Of a stretch of DNA of 64,000 nt, positions 41,705 through 50,176 are shown piece by piece. Made by a program: the position numbers and the translations under genes. Where the stretch lies: positions 1 through 64,000 of the forward strand of contig CAYMFM010000013.1 in the NCBI GenBank assembly GCA_964389685.1. Reading direction: 5' to 3'. The notes beneath the pieces were generated by a model that was given only the letters and a program-made list of their open reading frames with translations, made no database searches and had not been told where the DNA came from. The first letter of the stretch is position 1. Each line of letters begins with the position of its first letter. The stretch comes from G020353115 sp964389685 (lineage in GTDB: Bacteria > Bacteroidota > Bacteroidia > Bacteroidales > VadinHA17).

Positions 41705-44521
41705 ATCCTTTTGCTCTATCTTTCTACGCAGGTATCTGCCCGTATAGGATGATTCGCATCGGATCAGATCTTCCGGTAAACCTTCGAAAATTATCGATCC
41801 TCCCTTTTCACCCCCTTCCGGCCCAAGATCAATAATCCAGTCTGCCGATTTGATCACTTCGAGGTTGTGTTCAACAATAAGTATTGAGTTACCATTCTCG
41901 ATCAGGGCATTGAACGCGGAGAGAAGTTTGTTGATATCATGGAAATGCAAACCGGTGGTGGGTTCATCAAAGATAAACAGTTTTGGTTTGTGGTTGTTCT
42001 CCTTGCTTAAGAAGGAAGCCAGTTTTACGCGCTGGCTCTCTCCTCCACTCAAAGTACTGGAGGATTGTCCCAGCTTGATGTATCCAAGACCAACATCAGC
42101 CAGCGGTTTCAGTTTCTCAACAATTCGTTTTTCTGGATTCTCTTGCGATGAGCTGAAAAATTCGATCGCTTCATTAACCGTCAGTTCAAGAATGTTAAAA
42201 ATACTTTTCCCTTTGTATTTCACCTCAAGGATCTCTTGCTTGAACTTCATCCCGTTACAGCTTTCACATACCAGTTCAACATCAGCCATGAACTGCATCT
42301 CAACCCTGATTATCCCTTCTCCCTGACACTCCTCACAACGGCCCCCATCGACATTGAAAGAAAAATGAGCAGCTTTGTACCGGTTGTATTGTGAGAGCGG
42401 TTGAGCAGCAAATAATCGGCGGATCTCATCAAAAGCCTTCAAGTAGGTAACCGGATTGGACCGGCTCGATTTACCAATCGGATGTTGATCGACCAACTCT
42501 ACCTGGGTCAACGCATGAAGGTCTCCTTCAAGTAAATCAAAATGTCCGGTACGGTCACTGTATCCATTAAAATGCTTGCTGAGGGCAGGATAGAGAATGC
42601 CATTCACGAGGGAGGATTTACCCGATCCGCTGACCCCCGTGATCACAGTTGTTGTGTTCAATGGTATGTTTACATCAATCCCTTTCAGATTGTTCTCCCG
42701 TGCTCCCCGGATTACGATATAATTATTCCACTTTCTCCGCATTTCCGGAACAGGAATCCCCTTTTTCCCGGATAAGTAGTCCGCGGTCAGACTGTTCTTC
42801 TCCTTCAGGATCATGGAATGATTTCCCTGAAACACAATCTTGCCACCCTCCCGTCCAGCTTTTGGTCCAATATCGATCAGTTCATCGGCAGCCTGGATGA
42901 TCTCTTCATCATGCTCAACCACCAGTATGGTGTTTCCGTACTGCTGCAGCTGCTTAAGCACCTGTATAAGCAGCGAAGTATCCCGCGGATGAAGACCGAT
43001 ACTGGGTTCGTCAAGAATGTACAGCGAACCAACCAGGCTGCTTCCCAGTGAAGTGGCAAGGTTTATCCTTTGAGATTCTCCACCGGAAAGTGTCGATGAC
43101 AACCTGTTAAGTGTTAAATAACTGAGACCTACATTGTTAAGAAAGGACAAACGGTCCCTTATTTCGGTTAGTAAACGGGATGCAATTTCCGCTTCTTCCG
43201 GTGTCAACGAAAGGTTCGTAAAAATAGTACTCAGCTCACTGATGGGCAATTGTACCAGTTCCTGGATCGTCTTTCCACCTACCCTGACATACGAAGATTC
43301 CTTGCGCAACCGTGTCCCCTTGCACCCGTGGCAGGTTGTTTTTCCCCTGTATCTTGAAAGCATAACCCGGTACTGGATCTTATATTTCTTCTTTTCCAGG
43401 TGTTTGAAGAAAGCATTTAATCCCCTGAAATATCGGTTTCCACTCCAGAGTAGCATCTTTTCATCTTCCGTCAATTCATGGTAGGGTTTATGGATCGGGA
43501 AATCAAATTTACCGGCATGAAGGATTAACCGGTCTTTCCACTTGCTCATCTTTTCCCCTTTCCAGCATACAATGGCATCCTGGTATATGGAAAGGCTCTT
43601 ATTCGGAATCACCAGGTCCTCATCAATACCAATAATTTTACCGTATCCTTCACATTCCGGACAGGCTCCAACTGGATTATTGAAACTGAACATATGAACA
43701 GAAGGCTCTTCAAACTGCATTCCATCACGTTCGAATTTGTTTGAAAATTCTTCAGAAATAACCTTCTTCCCACTGAAAACCCGGACGATGCAGTACCCCT
43801 TGCTAATTCCAAAAGAAGTCTCAACCGAATCGGCAATCCTGCCCATTGAATCATCATCAAACCGGATTTCAATCCGGTCAATTACCACCAGGATCTCTCT
43901 TAATCCCTGCAATACATCGGGTTGTTCGAGTATTTCATCTATTCTGTGAATTTCCCCCTCCGTTTCAACCCGGGTAAATCCCTGTTTCAGCAGGTATTCA
44001 AGATGCTCGGAAATGGTACACTCCTCGTGTTCCTGTAACGGAGCAAGAAGGATTGCCCGTGTTCCTTCTTTAAAACGACGAATGAATTCGATCACATCCG
44101 AAACACCATGTCGTTTAACCAGCTTGTTCGAAACGGGAGAATACGTCTTGCCAACCCGTGCAAACAATAGCTTCAGGTAATCATATATTTCTGTTGCAGT
44201 ACCAACTGTTGACCTTGGATTCCTGGTGTTTACCTTCTGTTCAATAGCAATTGCCGGTGGTAAACCCCTGATGTAATCCACCTCCGGCTTATGCATTCTT
44301 CCCAGAAACTGACGAGCGTAAGAGGAGAGGCTTTCAACATACCTGCGCTGCCCTTCTGCGTAAATCGTGTCAAATGCCAGAGACGATTTGCCCGACCCGG
44401 ATAAACCGGTAATGACAATGAACTTATCCCTCGGTATCTTTAAATCGATGTTCTTCAGGTTGTGAACGCGGGCACCCTTGATATCGATGAATTTACTAGC
44501 CGGACCTGTAACCCTTGGCAT
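41690..44521 (-). CDS. uvrA: Excinuclease ABC subunit A
   Basis: DNA-damage recognition ATPase of nucleotide excision repair. The 943-residue protein has two ABC ATPase modules: Walker A GLSGSGKSS near residue 44 and GVSGSGKSS near 640, signatures LSGGESQRINLA and LSGGESQRVKLA, Walker B LYILDEPSIGLHPRD and LFIFDEPTTGLH. Zinc-binding CPECEGYGK, CHGCKGTRL, CEECQGEG and CESCNGMKF motifs are present, and ARQFLGRMHKPEVDYIRGL is the UvrB-interaction region. Length is normal. It is monocistronic here, and its 3' end overlaps a terminator. Confidence 0.97.
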   Translation of the reverse strand: MPRVTGPASKFIDIKGARVHNLKNIDLKIPRDKFIVITGLSGSGKSSLAFDTIYAEGQRRYVESLSSYARQFLGRMHKPEVDYIRGLPPAIAIEQKVNTRNPRSTVGTATEIYDYLKLLFARVGKTYSPVSNKLVKRHGVSDVIEFIRRFKEGTRAILLAPLQEHEECTISEHLEYLLKQGFTRVETEGEIHRIDEILEQPDVLQGLREILVVIDRIEIRFDDDSMGRIADSVETSFGISKGYCIVRVFSGKKVISEEFSNKFERDGMQFEEPSVHMFSFNNPVGACPECEGYGKIIGIDEDLVIPNKSLSIYQDAIVCWKGEKMSKWKDRLILHAGKFDFPIHKPYHELTEDEKMLLWSGNRYFRGLNAFFKHLEKKKYKIQYRVMLSRYRGKTTCHGCKGTRLRKESSYVRVGGKTIQELVQLPISELSTIFTNLSLTPEEAEIASRLLTEIRDRLSFLNNVGLSYLTLNRLSSTLSGGESQRINLATSLGSSLVGSLYILDEPSIGLHPRDTSLLIQVLKQLQQYGNTILVVEHDEEIIQAADELIDIGPKAGREGGKIVFQGNHSMILKEKNSLTADYLSGKKGIPVPEMRRKWNNYIVIRGARENNLKGIDVNIPLNTTTVITGVSGSGKSSLVNGILYPALSKHFNGYSDRTGHFDLLEGDLHALTQVELVDQHPIGKSSRSNPVTYLKAFDEIRRLFAAQPLSQYNRYKAAHFSFNVDGGRCEECQGEGIIRVEMQFMADVELVCESCNGMKFKQEILEVKYKGKSIFNILELTVNEAIEFFSSSQENPEKRIVEKLKPLADVGLGYIKLGQSSSTLSGGESQRVKLASFLSKENNHKPKLFIFDEPTTGLHFHDINKLLSAFNALIENGNSILIVEHNLEVIKSADWIIDLGPEGGEKGGSIIFEGLPEDLIRCESSYTGRYLRRKIEQKDKKNL

Positions 44522-44568
44522 AAAAATTGCGTATATGGAAGAAGATTTAACAATAATTAACTAATTTT

Positions 44569-44576
44569 CAAAAGTA
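44569..44576 (-). promoter_or_regulatory. Candidate -7 element of uvrA
   Basis: TACTTTTG on the minus strand matches TAnnTTTG 8/8, 48 bases before the uvrA start. The -33 position is not well matched. No SOS-box-like palindrome was recognised. Confidence 0.35.
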
Positions 44577-44695
44577 ATATTTTTTGAAATAATCTTTTTT
44601 TTTGCTTAATTGCATATTGTTTTAACCCTGATTGTCGCATAAAACCCATAGGAGGACTGCTATAGAAAAAGATCTACTCTAGTGCAAACCAGAAT

Positions 44696-44702
44696 AGGAG
44701 GT
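44696..44702 (+). promoter_or_regulatory. Strong Shine-Dalgarno before a TTG start
   Basis: AGGAGGT stands four bases before the TTG start codon of the sigma factor gene. Such a full Shine-Dalgarno is unusual in this window and fixes the start. A second AGGAGG occurs about 45 bases upstream in the leader, followed by CTGCTATAG. Confidence 0.7.
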
Positions 44703-44706
44703 AGTT

Positions 44707-45297
44707 TTGGATCTTTGTAAATTATCCGATTATGAACTTGTAGAGAAGTTCATAAAGGGCAGTCAGACAAGCATTGAGACATTAATTAATCGACACAGAA
44801 ACAGGGTATACACCTATATCTACCTGATCGTAAAGAATCAGCAACTCGCTGAAGATATCTTCCAGGATACATTCATCAAAGTCGTTCAATCCTTGAAAAG
44901 AGGTAAGTATACCGATAACGGGAAATTTCTTTCCTGGGTGATCCGTATTGCTCATAATCTGATCATTGATCATTTCCGGCGGGAAAAACAATTCAATATA
45001 ACAACCCGGGAAGACTATGAAACCGATATCTTTAATTCACGAAAATTAGCCTATGGAACCATCGAGGATGAAATGGTCCAAAGCCAGATCATCACAGATG
45101 TTCGGGGCCTGATAGATGAATTGCCCGCAGATCAGCGTGAGGTTGTTATGCTCCGGCATTATGGAGGACTTAGTTTCAAGGAGATTGCAGAGCATACTAA
45201 CGTCAGTATCAATACAGCCCTTGGCAGAATGAGGTATGCACTGATAAATCTGCGTAAATTAATCGGCGAGAAAAAACTTAACCTTACCATCTCTTGA
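44707..45297 (+). CDS. ECF-type RNA polymerase sigma factor
   Basis: A 196-residue sigma-70 family protein. Region 2 spans about residues 22-90 (NRHRNRVYTYIYLIVKNQQLAEDIFQDTF, then GKFLSWVIRIAHNLIIDHFRREKQ); region 4 spans about 130-185 (LPADQREVVMLRHYGGLSFKEIAEHTNVSINTALGRMRYAL). The TTG start is supported by the adjacent AGGAGGT and the absence of an upstream ATG. No transmembrane anti-sigma factor is next to it; instead a small acidic protein gene follows, separated by a hairpin. Confidence 0.92.
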   Translation: MDLCKLSDYELVEKFIKGSQTSIETLINRHRNRVYTYIYLIVKNQQLAEDIFQDTFIKVVQSLKRGKYTDNGKFLSWVIRIAHNLIIDHFRREKQFNITTREDYETDIFNSRKLAYGTIEDEMVQSQIITDVRGLIDELPADQREVVMLRHYGGLSFKEIAEHTNVSINTALGRMRYALINLRKLIGEKKLNLTIS

Positions 45298-45343
45298 TTT
45301 TTCATACTGCCCGGTTAAAAAAATAGAGAATCCCTGAATACTT

Positions 45344-45391
45344 TTTTTTTTGAGACTTCGTTATCCTACTGTCCTGATGTCTCAAAAAAAA
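45344..45391 (+). promoter_or_regulatory. Inverted repeat just before a small gene
   Basis: TTTTTTTTGAGAC (45344-45356) and GTCTCAAAAAAAA (45379-45391) form a perfect 13-bp stem with a 22-base loop, ending 9 bases before the start codon of the small gene. It could terminate, attenuate or block ribosome access; the sequence does not decide. Confidence 0.6.
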
Positions 45392-45400
45392 TAGTTGCCT

Positions 45401-45586
45401 ATGGGAAACGATTCTACTCCTTCTAACCCGTTTCTTGAGTTTGAAGATATAAACTATTCTGAAAATCTGACTGATCTATTTGAGGATTCGTTCTCCGATG
45501 TGACCTCCTATTTAAATGACATCCTGTTAGAAGTGGATCAGCGGGTTGTAAATGAATTGTTTAAAAAAATCGCACTCATGAAATAA
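45401..45586 (+). CDS. Small acidic protein of unknown function
   Basis: A 61-residue strongly acidic protein (many Asp and Glu, few basic residues except at the end: NELFKKIALMK). No signal peptide or membrane segment; the second half looks amphipathic-helical (SYLNDILLEVDQRVVNELF). The ATG at 45401 is preferred to a TTG six bases upstream. It follows the ECF sigma factor gene by about 100 bases, separated by a hairpin. Role as a sigma-factor partner is conceivable from position only. Confidence 0.6.
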   Translation: MGNDSTPSNPFLEFEDINYSENLTDLFEDSFSDVTSYLNDILLEVDQRVVNELFKKIALMK

Positions 45587-45734
45587 ATCGGCTTTTTCTT
45601 ATAGCCGCAGGCGGCAGGGAACTGCTGAACAAATCTTTTTTGGAATTACTTAATCCCAACTTCCAGGTTCTAAGCCATTCCTTTAGCTCCTCAATCAGCA
45701 CCGTCATACTTCCCCCTGTTTTTGTATAAAAAAA

Positions 45735-45783
45735 TTTGGAAGATTAAAATTTTTATTATATCATTGTGATATCAAAATGATAT
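45735..45783 (+). promoter_or_regulatory. Promoter with overlapping operator-like palindromes upstream of the SPFH operon
   Basis: TTTG (45735-45738), a 20-base spacer and TATCATTG (45759-45766, 7/8 to TAnnTTTG). Overlapping the -7 element are three ATATCA/TGATAT half-sites: ATATCA (45758-45763), TGATATCA (45767-45774, perfect palindrome) and ATGATAT (45777-45783). A repressor bound here would cover the promoter. The gene for a ribbon-helix-helix protein lies in the operon. Confidence 0.55.
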
Positions 45784-45803
45784 TAACTAAAATTTAATGC
45801 ATC

Positions 45804-46658
45804 ATGAAAAACGAAAAAGCCTACAGCCCCATTTCCGGTTATTTAGCATTGCTGATCATCCTTGTGATTATTGCCGGAATTGTTTTCAGTATTTTTCTGA
45901 GGAATCCATTTTTCATAGCCATAACCATTGTGCTTTTCGTTCTGGGTATTATTGGTCTCACAGTTGTTAACCCGAATGAATCGTGTGTCATGGTATTATT
46001 CGGTGCCTATAAGGGAACGATAAAGAAGAATGGATTTTTCTGGGTCAATCCTTTTTTTGTGCGGAAAAAGATATCCCTGAGAGCACGGAATTTCGACAGC
46101 CAGCCAATCAAGGTAAACGATAAAATTGGTAATCCCATTATGATTGGTGTAGTGCTGGTGTGGAAGGTTGATGATACTTACAAGGCTGCCTTTCAGGTGG
46201 ATGAATATGAACATTTTGTGGTGGTACAGAGTGAGGCGGCTTTACGGAAATTAGCCGGAATTTATTCATATGATAATTTTGAGGATCATGAAGCAGAAAT
46301 CACGCTTCGCTCCGGGGGAGAAGAGGTGAATGAGGAGCTGGAGAGGGAAATCCGGGAGAGGCTCGAGATTGCCGGGATTTATGTAATCGAAGCACGGATC
46401 AATTACATTGCATATGCATCAGAGATTGCCGGGGCGATGCTGAGGCGGCAGCAGGCGGCAGCCATTGTTGCAGCACGGTTTAAGATTGTTGAAGGTGCAG
46501 TCAGCATGGTTGAAATGGCGCTTGACCAGTTAGCCAGCAAGGATATTATTGATATGGATGAAGAGAAGAAGGCTGCAATGGTCAGCAATCTGATGGTTGT
46601 GCTATGCGGAGATAAGGATCCCAGCCCGATCATAAATACAGGGACATTGCATCAATAG
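45804..46658 (+). CDS. SPFH/Band 7 domain protein
   Basis: Membrane-anchored scaffold-type protein of 284 residues. Two hydrophobic segments (about 12-28 and 33-52, ISGYLALLIILVIIAGIVFSI-type) are followed by the SPFH domain (about 60-235): VNPNESCVMVLFGAYKGTIKKNGFFWVNPF, NDKIGNPIMIGVVLVWKVDDTYKA, and a coiled helical part with GAMLRRQQAAAIVAARFKIVEGA. First gene of a unit with a ribbon-helix-helix protein (6 bases downstream) and a zinc-ribbon protein. SPFH proteins organise membrane microdomains or regulate proteases; the specific role here is unknown. Confidence 0.9.
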   Translation: MKNEKAYSPISGYLALLIILVIIAGIVFSIFLRNPFFIAITIVLFVLGIIGLTVVNPNESCVMVLFGAYKGTIKKNGFFWVNPFFVRKKISLRARNFDSQPIKVNDKIGNPIMIGVVLVWKVDDTYKAAFQVDEYEHFVVVQSEAALRKLAGIYSYDNFEDHEAEITLRSGGEEVNEELEREIRERLEIAGIYVIEARINYIAYASEIAGAMLRRQQAAAIVAARFKIVEGAVSMVEMALDQLASKDIIDMDEEKKAAMVSNLMVVLCGDKDPSPIINTGTLHQ

Positions 46659-46663
46659 AAAAT

Positions 46664-46831
46664 ATGGCAAAAAAGAAAGCATTCATGATCCGTCTGGATC
46701 CGGCAAAGTTAGAAGCCCTGGAAAAATGGTCTGCTGATGAATTTCGCAGCATGAATGGACAGATTGAATGGATCCTTGACAGGGCATTGAAACAGGCGGG
46801 ACGATACAAGAAGAAGAATCAGGAACATTAA
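46664..46831 (+). CDS. Arc-like ribbon-helix-helix protein
   Basis: A 55-residue protein read directly from the sequence: it starts MAKKKAFMIRLDPAKLEALE, continues with a helix (KWSADEFRSMNGQIEWILD) and ends with a basic tail (RYKKKNQEH). The short beta strand FMIRLDP followed by two helices, with the SMNGQIEWIL pattern, is typical of Arc/MetJ-type DNA-binding proteins. It starts 6 bases after the SPFH stop codon and ends 11 bases before the zinc-ribbon gene. It may bind the palindromes upstream of the operon; that is inference. Confidence 0.85.
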   Translation: MAKKKAFMIRLDPAKLEALEKWSADEFRSMNGQIEWILDRALKQAGRYKKKNQEH

Positions 46832-46842
46832 TATGCAATCGG

Positions 46843-47073
46843 ATGAAAAAACAGGAATTAGAAATACGAAATTTCAAATACAGTTGTCCGAAATGTGGAA
46901 ACAGGCTGTATGAGATTGATGAATTCAGGGCAACGGGAAGTTTTGGGACCAAATTATTTAACATTCAGAACAAACGGTTTACAACCATTAGTTGCACCCG
47001 CTGTTTCTATACAGAGATCTTTAAGACCAAGAGCAGCAAAATGGGTAATGTGGTGGATTTTTTCTTTAACTGA
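46843..47073 (+). CDS. Zinc-ribbon nucleic-acid-binding protein (DUF2082 type)
   Basis: A 76-residue protein with two metal-binding pairs: CPKCGN near residue 15 and CTRC near residue 51, forming a zinc ribbon. The segment between them (EIDEFRATGSFGTKLFNIQNKRFTTIS) and the C-terminal GNVVDFFF match the DUF2082 group of predicted Zn-ribbon proteins. Third gene of the SPFH operon. Its last 8 bases overlap the convergent glpF gene. Function unknown. Confidence 0.85.
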   Translation: MKKQELEIRNFKYSCPKCGNRLYEIDEFRATGSFGTKLFNIQNKRFTTISCTRCFYTEIFKTKSSKMGNVVDFFFN

Positions 47074-47812
47074 TCCATTTGATGAAAAAATAGAGTAAGG
47101 CTGATATGGCTGCTCCACAGAGAGGACCGATGACAGGCACCCACGAATAAGCCCAGTCACTATCTCTTTTCCCTTTTATGGGTAGGAGTGCATGCATTAA
47201 TCTGGGGCCCAAATCACGGGCCGGGTTAATGGCATATCCGGTAGTGCCTCCCAGAGAGAGTCCAATGGCAAAAACAACCAGGCCAACGGGTAGTGCTTCC
47301 AGGGAACCCAGCCCGACTTTTGTATTCTCAATTCCATCTATTTCAATATGAGGGAGATTGACAAACAGCACTGCAAATACAAGGATGAAAGTTCCGATGA
47401 CTTCGGATAAGAAGTTGTTTTTCAGATTCCGGATATTGGGAATGGTACAAAAACAGGCCATTTTCGAATCCGGATTTTCGGTAATGTTGAAATGATCGCG
47501 GTAAAACAGATATACCAGGGAGCCTCCAGCCATACCGCCAAGTATTTGAGCAACAAGGAAAGGTACTACTTTTTCCCACTCAAACAATCCGGAGATGGCT
47601 AATCCTAATGTCACAGCTGGATTGATATGCGCTCCACTGATTGGACCAACGGTAAAAACAGCAATAAATACAGCCATACCCCAGCCTGCTGTTATTACAA
47701 TCCACCCGGAATTTTCACCTTTCGTTTTCCGAAGTAGCACATTGGCTACCACGCCATTGCCTAGAAGGATAAGAATTGCTGTTCCCAGGAATTCTGCGAA
47801 ATATTCATTCAT
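47066..47812 (-). CDS. glpF: Glycerol facilitator (aquaglyceroporin)
   Basis: Inner-membrane channel for glycerol. The 248-residue protein has six membrane segments and the two pore loops SGAHINPAVTLG near residue 62 and GYAINPARDLGPR near 198; the Asp after the second NPA (NPARD) is the usual mark of glycerol channels versus water channels. It follows glpK by 21 bases, so glycerol entering is phosphorylated and retained. glpD is not in the window. Confidence 0.94.
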   Translation of the reverse strand: MNEYFAEFLGTAILILLGNGVVANVLLRKTKGENSGWIVITAGWGMAVFIAVFTVGPISGAHINPAVTLGLAISGLFEWEKVVPFLVAQILGGMAGGSLVYLFYRDHFNITENPDSKMACFCTIPNIRNLKNNFLSEVIGTFILVFAVLFVNLPHIEIDGIENTKVGLGSLEALPVGLVVFAIGLSLGGTTGYAINPARDLGPRLMHALLPIKGKRDSDWAYSWVPVIGPLCGAAISALLYFFIKWIS

Positions 47813-47833
47813 TGCTTTTCGTTTTGTAAGAAC

Positions 47834-49327
47834 TTATGATATATTCCATTGTTTGCTACGATCCAGTGCTTTATTCCAGTTTTCAATCACCACATTAAAA
47901 TCATCCGGACCGATTTCAGGCTCAAATATCCTTTCGGCCTGCCATTGATGCTTCAGATCATCCATGCTCTTCCAGTATCCCGTTGCCAAACCTGCCAGGT
48001 AAGCAGCGCCGAGTGCAGTGGTCTCGGTAATCTGGGGTCGAATCACTTTTTTCTGAATCGCATTCGCTTGTATTTGCATGAGGAGGTTATTCGATACCGC
48101 ACCTCCGTCCACTCTTAATTCGGTAAGGGTAATCCCGGAATCTTTTGCCATGGTATTAATTACATCCATCGTTTGTAATGCAATGGATTCAAGAGCCGCT
48201 CGTGCAAGATGTGCATCGGAGGTGCCCCGGGTAATACCGATAATTGTACCTGTTGCATACTGGTCCCAGTGTGGGGCACCGAGGCCAACAAAAGCCGGTA
48301 CAAAATAAACACCTCCGTTATTCGGCACGGACCGGGCCAGGCTTTCAATCTCAGAAGAAGATTGTATGATATGTAACTGATCCCTTAACCACTGAACAAC
48401 CGCTCCAGCAATAAAAATACTTCCTTCCAGGGCATAACAGACCTTGTTATTGATTTTCCAGGCAATGGTAGTCAGTAAATTATGCCGGGAGGCAATGGCT
48501 TCCCCTCCGGTATTCATTACAACAAAGCAACCTGTTCCATAGGTATTTTTGGCCATGCCTTTTTCAATACACATTTGCCCAAACAGGGCTGCCTGCTGGT
48601 CTCCGGCAATACCGGTAATGGGTACTTCTCCGCCCAGCATTTCGTTGCTTACATGACCGAACAGTTCACTGCTCGATCCGACTTCGGGCAATATGCTTGC
48701 CGGAATATCAAATAATTTTAAAAGTTCTTCATCCCATCTCAGGGTGTGGATATTGAATAACATGGTTCTGCTGGCATTGCTTACTTCTGTCTTATGGTGC
48801 TGACCATTTGTAAGACGCCAGACCAGCCAGGTGTCCACCGTGCCAAATGCAAGTCTGCCCTTCAGGGCTTTTTTTCTTGCACCGGACACATTATCAAGGA
48901 TCCATTTTATTTTCGATGCCGAAAAATAGGCATCGGGTAACAGCCCGGTTTTTTCCTTAATCATGCCATCAACTCCATCTCTTTTCAATTGTTCACAGAA
49001 TCCTGCCGTTCGCCGGTCTTGCCAAACAATGGCATTATAGATCGGCACACCGGTTTTTTTATCCCATACCAGTGTCGTTTCCCGTTGATTTGTGATTCCT
49101 ATTGCTGCAATATTTTTAGCGGTAACACCTTGTTTTTTAAGTACATCCAGAACAACAGATTGTTGAGTTGACCAGATTTCTTCCGGGTCATGCTCTACCC
49201 ATCCCGGTCGGGGGAAAATTTGTTTGAATTCAAGTTGTGATGTCCTGAGCACTTTGCCTGAATGATCAAACAAAATAGCCCTGTTGCTGGTAGTGCCTGA
49301 ATCTAAAGCCAATATGATTTTTTCCAT
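47834..49327 (-). CDS. glpK: Glycerol kinase
   Basis: ATP-dependent phosphorylation of glycerol to glycerol 3-phosphate. The 497-residue FGGY-family kinase starts KIILALDSGTTSNRAILFDHSG, has WVEHDPEEIW, GITNQRETTLVWD, GTVDTWLVWRLTNG, AGDQQAALFGQ and YGTGCFVVMNTG, and GGAVSNNLLMQIQ near the end. Length is normal. It lies between rsmE (48 bases upstream) and glpF on the minus strand. Confidence 0.97.
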   Translation of the reverse strand: MEKIILALDSGTTSNRAILFDHSGKVLRTSQLEFKQIFPRPGWVEHDPEEIWSTQQSVVLDVLKKQGVTAKNIAAIGITNQRETTLVWDKKTGVPIYNAIVWQDRRTAGFCEQLKRDGVDGMIKEKTGLLPDAYFSASKIKWILDNVSGARKKALKGRLAFGTVDTWLVWRLTNGQHHKTEVSNASRTMLFNIHTLRWDEELLKLFDIPASILPEVGSSSELFGHVSNEMLGGEVPITGIAGDQQAALFGQMCIEKGMAKNTYGTGCFVVMNTGGEAIASRHNLLTTIAWKINNKVCYALEGSIFIAGAVVQWLRDQLHIIQSSSEIESLARSVPNNGGVYFVPAFVGLGAPHWDQYATGTIIGITRGTSDAHLARAALESIALQTMDVINTMAKDSGITLTELRVDGGAVSNNLLMQIQANAIQKKVIRPQITETTALGAAYLAGLATGYWKSMDDLKHQWQAERIFEPEIGPDDFNVVIENWNKALDRSKQWNIS

Positions 49328-49375
49328 CGGTTTGTCTGGTTTACTATTCTGAAGTGTATAACAATGTGAATCCGT

Positions 49376-50089
49376 TTATTTTTGATCAGCCTGGTTCAGA
49401 AAATTTATTGTAAAACAGGCTATTAATCCTGCTGTTTCAGTTCTTAGCCTGCCGGGGCCAAGGGAAATCTCCTGCATTTTTTTTCCTTTTGCAGCTTCTA
49501 TTTCTTCAGGGCTGAAATCACCTTCGGGTCCGATCATAATGAGTGCATTTTCTCCCGGCAAGTAACGATCTTTCAGTACCAATTTTTTTTCTCCTGCACA
49601 ATGGGCGATGAATCTCTTCCCTGTAAAATCACTGTTTAGAAATTTATCTACCGGTGTTATGTGGTGCAGCGTTGGGCGAAAGGCTCGCCCGGCCTGTTTC
49701 ATCGCAGATAATATCACTTTTTCGAGACGTTCCATTTTCAGAATTTTCCTCTCCGACCGTTGGCATTGCAACGGTGTGATTTCATCGATTCCAACTTCTG
49801 TTGCTTTTTCCAGGAACCATTCGAATCGGTTGATATTTTTAGTCGGAGCAATGGCGACATGCAGGGTATAGTTTCTTTTTCCGTAATCTTTAACGGATTC
49901 GATCACCCTGAATCCACATCGTCTTGGGTTGGGGTCGGTGATCTCAGCGAAATACAATCCGCCTTTCCCGTCAATAATTTGAATGGTGTCCTTCTTCGAA
50001 AGTCGCAGAACGTTAATGCAATGCCGGGATTCCGATTCATCCAGGAAAGTATAATCCGCTGAAATACCGGGAGAATAAAAAATATGCAT
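49376..50089 (-). CDS. rsmE: 16S rRNA (uracil(1498)-N(3))-methyltransferase
   Basis: SPOUT-class methyltransferase acting on U1498 of 16S rRNA. About 237 residues: an N-terminal PUA-like RNA-binding domain (MHIFYSPGIS, HCINVLRLSKKDTIQIIDGKGGLY) and the C-terminal knot with IMIGPEGDFSPEEIEAA and SLGPGRLRTETA. The ATG at 50089 is preferred to a TTG 27 bases upstream. A -7 element TATTTTTG lies just before it. Possible readthrough into glpK-glpF. Confidence 0.94.
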   Translation of the reverse strand: MHIFYSPGISADYTFLDESESRHCINVLRLSKKDTIQIIDGKGGLYFAEITDPNPRRCGFRVIESVKDYGKRNYTLHVAIAPTKNINRFEWFLEKATEVGIDEITPLQCQRSERKILKMERLEKVILSAMKQAGRAFRPTLHHITPVDKFLNSDFTGKRFIAHCAGEKKLVLKDRYLPGENALIMIGPEGDFSPEEIEAAKGKKMQEISLGPGRLRTETAGLIACFTINFLNQADQK

Positions 50090-50113
50090 TGTATATTTGT
50101 TGGAGATGTTCAA

Positions 50114-50121
50114 CAAAAATA
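50114..50121 (-). promoter_or_regulatory. Candidate -7 element of rsmE
   Basis: TATTTTTG on the minus strand matches TAnnTTTG 8/8, 24 bases before the chosen rsmE start, supporting that start over the upstream TTG. Confidence 0.4.
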
Positions 50122-50176
50122 GGACTTTTCCATAATTTCTTTCCAGGTTCAGTTTTATTTTTATAATCGTTAAACA

